From Rugamonas rivuli (lineage in GTDB: Bacteria > Pseudomonadota > Gammaproteobacteria > Burkholderiales > Burkholderiaceae_D): a stretch of DNA of 64,000 nucleotides. Shown here piece after piece: positions 57,903 to 64,000 of the stretch; positions within the stretch are counted from its first letter, which is position 1, and every line of letters begins with the position of its first letter. A program made the position numbers and the translations under genes. Below the pieces are notes generated by a model. It searched no databases. It saw only the letters and a list, made by a program, of their open reading frames with translations, and was not told the origin of the DNA. The DNA lies in NCBI RefSeq assembly GCF_009380165.1, contig NZ_WHUF01000012.1, positions 88,504-152,503 of the forward strand, given 5' to 3'.

Positions 57903-58505
57903 ATGCTTAAAAAATCCTTGCGGTGTCTTCTGTTGACCGGCGCCGTGCTGGGTGTGGTCTCGGCACCTGCGGTATCGGCGGTGGAATCGGTGCGTACCGC
58001 CTCCAGGCTGGACCGCTTGCTGGCGCCGATCAAGTCCAAGCAGGATCTGGATCGTTATTTGGCGGTGACGCCTGCGTATCAATCGGCTTTTTCTCCATTG
58101 ACGCCGGCGGGGCGCCGCGCATTCATCGACAGCCTGACCTTCAACCAGTCCGGCTTGACCGGCTTTTCGTATCGCGATCTGCAGGCCGAACTGACGCCCA
58201 CCCAGATTGATAAATTACTCGCCTTGTTTGGTGCGCGCAACACGATCGCGCTGATGAAGCCGACGCGCGTGGTCTCGATGAAAGACCGTCACTTGCTCGT
58301 CAGCCTGGAACGCTGCGGCAGTAGCGAATGCGGTGAAGACGGCGGAAGCGGCTGGGATGACGGCGGCGGCACGCCGGCTGAGCCGACCCCACCTCCTGCG
58401 CCGGACCCGAGCGATACCACGGATAAGGACGTCGCCGGCTATGCGTGTGTTGCGCGCGCCACCTGTGAAGTCAAAAACTTCAGTATCTGTCGCAAGGGAT
58501 GCTGA
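57903..58505 (+). CDS. Secreted Cys-rich protein of unknown function
   Basis: 200 residues from MLKKSLRCLL; signal peptide ends near VSA. Residues 30-130 are helical (SKQDLDRYLAVTPAYQSAFS, LTPTQIDKLLALFGARNTIA). An acidic Gly/Asp- and Pro-rich spacer follows. The C-terminal 30 residues are Cys-rich (YACVARATCEVKNFSICRKG C), six Cys in the mature chain counting CGSSEC. Possible disulfide-stabilised peptide or surface protein. The adjacent thioredoxin-fold protein gene suggests disulfide handling. The family is not recognised. Confidence 0.65.
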   Translation: MLKKSLRCLLLTGAVLGVVSAPAVSAVESVRTASRLDRLLAPIKSKQDLDRYLAVTPAYQSAFSPLTPAGRRAFIDSLTFNQSGLTGFSYRDLQAELTPTQIDKLLALFGARNTIALMKPTRVVSMKDRHLLVSLERCGSSECGEDGGSGWDDGGGTPAEPTPPPAPDPSDTTDKDVAGYACVARATCEVKNFSICRKGC

Positions 58506-58534
58506 ATTTCCAGTGCGGCCGACCGGATACGCCG

Positions 58535-59464
58535 ATGCTCGAATCCGTATCGACGCCACGCCGCCGCGCCTTGCGGCTGGCGGCCGGACTGGGCGCGTGG
58601 GCAGCCGCCACGCCGCTGGTGCGCGCCGCCAGGCCTGCCGCCCTTGAGCTTGCGCCGCGGGTATTCGAGGAATACGTCTGGTCCCTGCATTTGCCGCAAA
58701 CCGATGCCGCGCTGCTATACCAGGCCTACTATGCCCAAAGGCTGCGCGCGGCCAAGTCGGTCGGACAGTTGAAGAGTATGACGACGCGCGAAGTGGCCGC
58801 CGCCTTTGACGCGTTGTACGCGATAATCTTTTATACGGCCGATCAGCAGGTTCTCGCTCACCTCTACCAGGTCTATGCGCTGCTGGAGCAGCGCATGCAG
58901 GTGACGCCGCTGCAGCGGCAGCAGACCTACAACGCCTGCTATTACTGCCGGCGCCTGGATCTCGCCAGGCGGCTGGCGCAGCGCTTTCCCGATCGACTCA
59001 AGACGGCGCCGGAGATACGCATGTCCACCGGCGCCGGAGTCGCCACGCCCACCCTGATGCACCTGGTCTCCGGACGCAGTGAGCTGTTTGCGACGGCTGC
59101 TCCGCTGCCGCTGCGACCTACGGTGCTAATGATCACCAATCCCGGCTGCCATTTTTCGCAGAACGCTTTCACGGCGATGAAGGACGATCCGATGCTGATG
59201 CGGCGCTTGAACGGGAGCTTGCAGCTGCTGGCGCCGCACCAGATGGACCTCGATGTTGATGACTTCATCGCATGGAATCAACAGTATCCATCCCTGCCGA
59301 TATCCCTGGCTTATCATTGGCGCGGCTGGACGATGCTGGATATGCGCCAGACGCCCACCTTCTATTTCGTCAAAGAAGGCAAGGTCAGGCACGTGATGAC
59401 GGGGTGGCGTGACAATGCGGACAAGCTGCATCTTGCGGATGGTTTATCGGCGATAGATTTATAG
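58535..59464 (+). CDS. Exported thioredoxin-fold protein (Tat-type signal)
   Basis: 309 residues from ATG 58535; an ATG at 58499 inside the previous stop is possible. TPRRRALRLAAGLGAWAAAT is a twin-arginine-like signal. The C-terminal 110 residues have a thioredoxin-fold pattern (PTVLMITNPGCHFSQNAFTA, MRQTPTFYFVKEGKVRHVMT G) with only one Cys at the active site, not CxxC. The middle is helical. It may act on the Cys-rich partner or be a redox-inactive binding protein. Follows the Cys-rich gene by 29 bp. Confidence 0.7.
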   Translation: MLESVSTPRRRALRLAAGLGAWAAATPLVRAARPAALELAPRVFEEYVWSLHLPQTDAALLYQAYYAQRLRAAKSVGQLKSMTTREVAAAFDALYAIIFYTADQQVLAHLYQVYALLEQRMQVTPLQRQQTYNACYYCRRLDLARRLAQRFPDRLKTAPEIRMSTGAGVATPTLMHLVSGRSELFATAAPLPLRPTVLMITNPGCHFSQNAFTAMKDDPMLMRRLNGSLQLLAPHQMDLDVDDFIAWNQQYPSLPISLAYHWRGWTMLDMRQTPTFYFVKEGKVRHVMTGWRDNADKLHLADGLSAIDL

Positions 59465-59471
59465 TCACTCA

Positions 59472-60097
59472 ATGAAAAAAATTGTCTCCGGCGTGTCGGC
59501 CGCCGTGCTGATCGCGGCCGGCTTGACGTGGTGGTTTGTCACCGCCCCGTCGCCGCCGCCGGCTGTCGCTGTCAGGCCGGTGGATGGCGGGGCGCCAGCG
59601 CATCGGCCAACTGTTTCTGTTGAAGCCGCCACTTATCCGCCTTGCACCCTGCCTGTGCCCGATGCCTCCGACGCAACCCGCTCGCCACGCTCGATAGCGT
59701 CCTGCCGCATTCGGCCGAGGCGCGGTTGCTGGCCGCGGCCAATGGCCTGGTGGTCCACCAGGTCGGGCTGGCGGACGGGGCCAACGCTCAAGGCGACCAG
59801 CTTGCGTCGATAGAGCGCAACGCACTGAGCGCTGCCGGCGCCGGACTGGCCGAAGCCAATTTATTCCTGGCCATGCATTATGACGACGGTAGCCTGGGCC
59901 CGGCCGATGCCGGCAAGGCGATGTACTTTGCGCAGAATTTTCACCCGGACCGGGCGGATCCGGGCGAGGCCGAGCGGCTGGCCTATTTCAAACAGCGCCT
60001 GGCGAGCGAGGGGCGCGCGGCTACCGCGTGCAGCACCGGCACCGGCGCAGGGACGCGGTTAATCAATCCGTTTTCGGGCGCTCAAGCCGCGAATTGA
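59472..60097 (+). pseudogene. Frameshifted secreted protein gene
   Basis: The frame starting at 59472 gives a signal peptide (MKKIVSGVSAAVLIAAGLTW) and about 70 protein-like residues, then turns to Arg/Ser-rich nonsense. From about 59675 a second frame continues smoothly with LATLDSVLPHSAEARLLAAA, NLFLAMHYDDGSLGPADAGK and a normal stop at 60097. A single-base indel near 59660-59690 explains this. It is the third gene of the Cys-rich/thioredoxin cluster. It could be a true pseudogene or a sequencing error. Confidence 0.7.
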
Positions 60098-60132
60098 CCG
60101 GCGGCCGTGCGCCGGCGAGTGCCGCCATGGCG

Positions 60133-60687
60133 TCAGAAGAACAGGGCGGTGCGCTGGATGACGGTGCCGTTGTTGGTGTAGACGGCGGTGGCGCGCACCG
60201 AGCCGGTGTTGTATTTGCCGTCGTCGAGCTTGCTGTCGACCTGTTCGGCAAACGAATCCGGCAGGTTGTCGATGCGGATGCCGTTGCCGGCGCGGCCGCC
60301 CACCGCGTCGTTGTAGATGTAGACCGCGCCGCCCTGGGCGCTGGTCATGAAGTCGGTGGTGCCGTTGAACGAGCCGGTGATGAAGCCGGCCAGCGCCAGG
60401 TGCTGCGGCGCCAGCTGGTACTCGGCGATCTGGCCGTCGCCGTTGCCGTTGCCGGTGGCGCCGGGCGCGTGGGTGGTGGCTTGCGGATCGTCGCCCGGCA
60501 GTGCGTGGAACTTGTCCTGATAGGAGTTGACCGCCGCCGACAGCGCGTTCGATTGCTGGATGATGTTCTTCACCTTGGCGCTGTCGATCAGCCCTTGCCC
60601 CTTGAGCACACCGCCCAGCAGCAGGCCGATGATGACCAGGACAATCGCAATCTCAACCAGGGTAAAGCCGCGTTGGGCTCGGCGCAT
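60133..60687 (-). CDS. Type II/IV pseudopilin (prepilin-type cleavage)
   Basis: 184 residues from MRRAQRGFTLVEIAIVLVII. The leader MRRAQRG ends in Gly before Phe, with Glu5 of the mature chain, the classic prepilin peptidase site. A hydrophobic helix is followed by a globular domain (YQDKFHALPGDDPQATTHAP) like major pseudopilins. AAAGGATG before the ATG. The last gene of a minus-strand cluster of related proteins. Confidence 0.9.
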   Translation of the reverse strand: MRRAQRGFTLVEIAIVLVIIGLLLGGVLKGQGLIDSAKVKNIIQQSNALSAAVNSYQDKFHALPGDDPQATTHAPGATGNGNGDGQIAEYQLAPQHLALAGFITGSFNGTTDFMTSAQGGAVYIYNDAVGGRAGNGIRIDNLPDSFAEQVDSKLDDGKYNTGSVRATAVYTNNGTVIQRTALFF

Positions 60688-60784
60688 GGGGCATCCTTTC
60701 GTAACGTCTTGCAAGTGATTGTGTTGTGGGCGCATCGGGATTGCGCTGCATAAACGCCATGATAGTCCGAAACGGCCGGTCCGC

Positions 60785-61492
60785 CTAGGGCGGCGGGCCC
60801 ATGCTTTGCAGGCGTTGTTCCAGGAAGCGCAGTTCGTTGGGATCGGTGATCTGGCCGCTGGCCAGCAGCGCGCCGATCAGCGCCCGCGCCGCCTCGGCCT
60901 GGTTCATGTCTTCGAGCACGAACAGCTCCAGCTCGCGGGCCCAGGCCGGCACTTGCGGGCCGCTCGCCTGCAAGCGTATCGCCCGGGCGTAGCGCAGCGC
61001 CAGCGGCAGGTCGTGCAGGCGGTGGCGGGCCACCACCGCCGCGTGCGCCAGCCACGGCCAGCGCCGGTTCGGGTCTTCGCCGAAGCGCTGGTAGACCATG
61101 TCGAGCATCAGCCGCACGCGCGCCGGATCGCCGACCGCGCCATACACTTCGCTGGCCGCCAGCAATGGATACTGGCTGCGCGGATCGAGGTCCAGCGTGC
61201 GCTCCAGCCATAGCCGCAGCTTGCCGTAATCCAGGTCGCGCCAGGCGATGCGCACGCCGGCCTGCTCGTCGAAGCCCTGCACATACAGCATCAGCAGGCG
61301 CGACAGCGCGGCCGGGTCGCCCAGCGCCGCCAGTTGCAGCGCGGCCGGTGGTGGTGCCGGCGGCAGCGCCTCGGCCCGCACCTGGGGCGGCGGCCGCGTG
61401 GCTTGCCAGCCCAGCTGCAAGGCCAGCGCCGCCGCCAGCAGCAGGCGCACGGCCGGCGGCACCGACGACAGCGGACGCAGCCTGGTGTTCAC
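60785..61492 (-). CDS. TPR-like helical protein in pseudopilin operon
   Basis: 235 residues from a GTG overlapping the stop of the membrane protein gene (GTGA). One N-terminal membrane helix (VRLLLAAALALQLGWQA) and a helical-repeat body (YPLLAASEVYGAVGDPARVR, LMLDMVYQRFGEDPNRRWPW, ALIGALLASGQITDPNELRF). Not a known secretion component that I can name. Translational coupling places it in the operon. Confidence 0.7.
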   Translation of the reverse strand: MNTRLRPLSSVPPAVRLLLAAALALQLGWQATRPPPQVRAEALPPAPPPAALQLAALGDPAALSRLLMLYVQGFDEQAGVRIAWRDLDYGKLRLWLERTLDLDPRSQYPLLAASEVYGAVGDPARVRLMLDMVYQRFGEDPNRRWPWLAHAAVVARHRLHDLPLALRYARAIRLQASGPQVPAWARELELFVLEDMNQAEAARALIGALLASGQITDPNELRFLEQRLQSMGPPP

Positions 61493-62280
61493 AGGTTTTT
61501 CCGGTACAGGTCGAACAGCGCGGCCGCCGTCAGCAAGCCCACCGACAGCGCGGTCTGCAGCGCCACCGAGCCCAGGTCGGCCAGGCTGCCGCTGTGGTAG
61601 AGCAGCCAGTCGCTGCGGGCGAAGCCGTCCAGGTGGGGCAGCAGCAGGGCCAGCGCGTCCAGGCCGTGCGTCAGCCAGCGCTGGCCGAGGCCGGCCTGGG
61701 CCGTGCCGCCGTGGCCCAGCAGTTGCAGCGTGGTCAGCACGCGCGCCAGCAGGTAGAAGGCGCAGGCGGCCGACAAGGCCGGCAGCGTCTGGTTCAGGGT
61801 CAGCGCGCACAGCAGGCTGAAGGCCGCCACGATCCACAGCTCGCCCAGCAGCGAGGCCGCCCACAACGCGGCCTGGCCGGCCGGCGCGTACGCCAGCGCG
61901 GCGGCGCCGAACAGCAGCGCCGGCAGCAGCGCCAGCGCGCCGTAGCCGGCCAGCTTGCCCAGCAGGTAGACGGCGCGCGGCAGGGCCAGCGACAGCAGCA
62001 GTTCGCCGCCCTTGTCGGCCGCCTCGCGCGCCATGCTGCCGATGACGAAGGTGGCGATCAGGAACACCGCCGCCAGCCGCAGCACGGCCGCCACCAGCGC
62101 CGCCTGCAGTTGCCGGCTTTCGGTCAGCGCCAGCTGGCCGAGGAAGCCGCCGACGCACAGCGCCGCCGCCAGCGCCAGCAACAGCAGCCACGGCAGGCGG
62201 TTGCGCAGCGCCTCCAGCAGCGTGTAGCGGGCGATCAGCAGCACCGCCCGGAGCCGGTGCAGGGGCGGCGCGGCCGTCAT
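61489..62280 (-). CDS. ABC-2-type membrane protein in pseudopilin operon
   Basis: 263 residues with six hydrophobic segments (LPWLLLLALAAALCVGGFLG, VLRLAAVFLIATFVIGSMAR, LWIVAAFSLLCALTLNQTLP). MAREAADKGGELLLSLALPR matches the short helix pair of ABC-2 permeases. No ATPase gene is visible in the window. Overlaps both neighbours by 4 nt, so it is truly part of the pilin-like operon, which is unusual. Confidence 0.75.
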   Translation of the reverse strand: MTAAPPLHRLRAVLLIARYTLLEALRNRLPWLLLLALAAALCVGGFLGQLALTESRQLQAALVAAVLRLAAVFLIATFVIGSMAREAADKGGELLLSLALPRAVYLLGKLAGYGALALLPALLFGAAALAYAPAGQAALWAASLLGELWIVAAFSLLCALTLNQTLPALSAACAFYLLARVLTTLQLLGHGGTAQAGLGQRWLTHGLDALALLLPHLDGFARSDWLLYHSGSLADLGSVALQTALSVGLLTAAALFDLYRKNL

Positions 62281-62981
62281 TGGATTTTCTGCACCGCGAC
62301 CATGCGGTTGAACAGGATGTTGGGCGACAGCCAGACCACGATGTCGTCGTACGGGCCGCCCGGCGCGGTGGCGCTGTCGCTGGCGTAGCGGCTGATGAAC
62401 TGGGTGTCCGAGCGGGCGTTGAGCTGCTCGTCGTCGTTGTTGTTGGGGGCGTTGGCGATCAGGCCGCCGAGCTCGTTGCTGCCGCCGTAGCCGTTCTTGC
62501 CGTGCGAGAGTATCACCGCCGGGATGTCGTTGACGGCGGTGGCCGCCACCAGCTGGCCGCTGCCGTCGCGGGTGGCGACGGTGATGTCGCGCGGCGTGCT
62601 CAGGTTGAACAGCGCGCCGCTGTCGCTGAAGGCCGGCGTGACGCTGTAGCGGAACAAATGGTTCCAGCTGTCGAGCTTGGCCAAGCCCAGCGTCGCCCAC
62701 GGCAGGAAGCCGCTGCGGCGGCCGTTGGCGCAATGGTTGCCGTCGCGCGCCTCCAGGCCGTTGCTGGCCGAGATGGCCGGGCAGGGCAGGTAGCCGTTGC
62801 GCAGCGCGTAGCCGGTCAGCGCTTCGCGCGCATCTTCCAGCGCCTTCTGGGTTTCCGAGGTCTTGCGCTGCTCCAGCTGCATGCTCAGCGGGGCCAGCAG
62901 GCCGCCCACCATCAGGCCGACGATGATCAGCACGATGGCGATTTCAACCAGGGTAAAACCGTGTTGTCTGTGTTTCTTCAT
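62277..62981 (-). CDS. Pseudopilin-like protein
   Basis: 234 residues. Prepilin start MKKHRQHGFTLVEIAIVLII with cleavage after Gly8. The globular part has CPAISASNG...DGNHCANGR, a Cys pair, and FLPWATLGLAKLDSWNHLFR. Similar in domain pattern to the protein encoded at 62986, so the two may be paralogues. Stop overlaps the membrane protein start. Confidence 0.85.
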   Translation of the reverse strand: MKKHRQHGFTLVEIAIVLIIVGLMVGGLLAPLSMQLEQRKTSETQKALEDAREALTGYALRNGYLPCPAISASNGLEARDGNHCANGRRSGFLPWATLGLAKLDSWNHLFRYSVTPAFSDSGALFNLSTPRDITVATRDGSGQLVAATAVNDIPAVILSHGKNGYGGSNELGGLIANAPNNNDDEQLNARSDTQFISRYASDSATAPGGPYDDIVVWLSPNILFNRMVAVQKIQ

Positions 62982-62985
62982 GGGC

Positions 62986-63723
62986 TCAAGGCAGGCGGTG
63001 GGCCGCCGCCATTCGTTTGTAAAGGAGGGACAGCGGCACGCTCAGCACCAGGTCGTCGAACTCGCCGCCGGGCGCGGCCGGATCGGCGCTGAAGGCGCGG
63101 CTGATGAAGTGCACGCTGTCGCTGGCGTTTTGCTGCTCGTCCAGGTTGCCGGCGGCGGTGTTGGCCTGCGCCACGCCCAGCATCGAGGTGCCGAAATTGC
63201 GCTGGCCGTGCGACAGCAGCACCAGCGGCGCGCACTGGGCGCCGAGGTCGCAGCTGGCCTGGCCGACGCGGTATTCGGATTCGCCCCTGGCGCCGCGTTC
63301 GGACACGGTCTTGGTGGCGACGGCCGAGATGCGCAGCACCGGCGCCCGCGTGTAGGCCGGCGTGACGCTGTAGCGCAGCAGCTTGCCCCAGCCGTCGGCG
63401 CCGTCCACGCCCAGCGTGACCCAGGGCAGGAAGCCGGTGCAGGCGTGTTCCGACGCGCACGGCGCCTCGGCCTCGCTGCCGTCGGTGGCCGACGCGGCCG
63501 GGCGCGGCAGGCGGCCGTTGACGGCGGCAAAGCCGATCAGCGCCTCGCGCGCCTGCGCCATGCGCGCCAGCGTCAGCGCGCTGCGGCGCTGCTGGCCGTT
63601 GTCGTGGCTCAGCGCGCTGATCAGCACCGCCGCCGCGCCGACGCTGGTCATCGCCAGCAGCAGCAGCAGCGCCGCGCCGCGCTGGCGCCGGCGGCTAGTG
63701 GCCGATTTCCTGGATATTGCCAT
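62986..63723 (-). CDS. Minor pseudopilin-like protein with unusual leader
   Basis: 245 residues. The start RRRQRGAALLLLLAMTSVGA has a basic leader and long hydrophobic helix but no FTLxE, as in PilX/GspK-type minor pilins. The body resembles that at 62277 (CTGFLPWVTLGVDGADGWGK LLRYSVTPAY). Cys pairs (PCASEHAC, CDLGAQC) may form disulfides. Overlaps the upstream gene by 29 nt. Confidence 0.75.
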   Translation of the reverse strand: MAISRKSATSRRRQRGAALLLLLAMTSVGAAAVLISALSHDNGQQRRSALTLARMAQAREALIGFAAVNGRLPRPAASATDGSEAEAPCASEHACTGFLPWVTLGVDGADGWGKLLRYSVTPAYTRAPVLRISAVATKTVSERGARGESEYRVGQASCDLGAQCAPLVLLSHGQRNFGTSMLGVAQANTAAGNLDEQQNASDSVHFISRAFSADPAAPGGEFDDLVLSVPLSLLYKRMAAAHRLP

Positions 63724-64000
63724 TGGAAGAGTCGAAGCTCTGGCCCGGTTTGAGGATGACCTGGCGCCCGGACGACAGCCGCAGCGCCACGCCCTGGCCG
63801 GGCACGGCGCGGGCGCCCCTGTCCTGCGGCACCTGGTTGAGCCAGACGGTGGTGCGGCCGCTGCTGCCGCGCAGCACGCCGCTCAGCTTGACCGAGGACG
63901 ATGGGGCGGGCTGGGCGGCGGGGGCGGAGGCGGCCAGGGCCGGCGCTGCGGCGCCGCCGGCGTACGGCGCCGGCGCGGCTTGCATGGTGGGCGGCACGCC
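63695..64000 (-). CDS. Secretion/pilus assembly-like protein (5' end outside window)
   Basis: The C-terminal 101 residues are visible. A Pro/Ala-rich linker leads to a small beta domain (SVKLSGVLRGSSGRTTVWLN QVPQDRGARAVPGQGVALRL), resembling the HR or MshK-like domains of inner-membrane secretion proteins. The frame is open at the right edge. Upstream genes of the operon lie outside the window. Confidence 0.6.
   Translation of the reverse strand, partial: GVPPTMQAAPAPYAGGAAAPALAASAPAAQPAPSSSVKLSGVLRGSSGRTTVWLNQVPQDRGARAVPGQGVALRLSSGRQVILKPGQSFDSSNGNIQEIGH

Overview
The window is high-GC chromosomal DNA (only the 5-7 kb stretch is clearly AT-richer). It carries a PEP-CTERM protein, a fused indolepyruvate ferredoxin oxidoreductase, Massilia/Duganella-style glucanases, an ACAD10-like phosphotransferase and pseudopilin genes. 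This mix points to a soil or plant-associated Betaproteobacterium of the Oxalobacteraceae (Duganella/Massilia type). That placement is inferred from gene content, not from a marker gene.

Left arm (1-8.9 kb) is accessory DNA. On the minus strand lie a VRR-NUC nuclease (cut by the window edge), a type VI PAAR tip protein, two unrecognised proteins and a lipoprotein; a divergent XRE regulator follows. A 23-bp sequence with the exact layout of a tRNA 3' end (T-loop, T-stem, acceptor strand, CCA) occurs at 3917-3939 and again at 7227-7249, as expected for stacked insertions at a tRNA gene lying outside the window. The 3.3 kb between the copies holds AT-rich small genes. One encodes a protein with the Thr/Cys/His layout of Burkholderia lethal factor 1 (a CNF-like glutamine deamidase). 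Gene scars flank these genes.

Centre (8.9-48 kb) is chromosomal: M13 peptidase, PEP-CTERM protein, Lrp regulator and indolepyruvate oxidoreductase, TorT-like binding protein, amidohydrolase-CIA30 fusion, DesK/DesR-type two-component pair, VirK-like protein, RNase T2, ParB-like protein, penicillin-acylase-family enzyme, membrane-anchored HNH protein, reverse transsulfuration pair, thymidine kinase, a hydrolase/M6-type protease pair, neprosin-family protease, copper operon (DUF2946, Sco, PCuAC), chemoreceptor, Prc protease and an NHL-LytM protein. Two secreted beta-1,3-glucan-active enzymes (GH5 with two CBM6, GH16 with CBM56) lie 12 kb apart. They share strong sigma70 promoters followed by LacI-type palindromes, so they are probably one regulon.

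Right arm (48-64 kb): an acyl-CoA dehydrogenase pair with a MaoC hydratase and, 6 kb away, an ACAD10-like phosphotransferase, with similar TetR-type palindromes in front; a hybrid histidine kinase with a REC-GGDEF protein in between; a secreted Cys-rich protein with a thioredoxin-fold partner and a frameshifted third gene; and a minus-strand pseudopilin operon that includes an ABC-2-type membrane protein and runs off the right edge.
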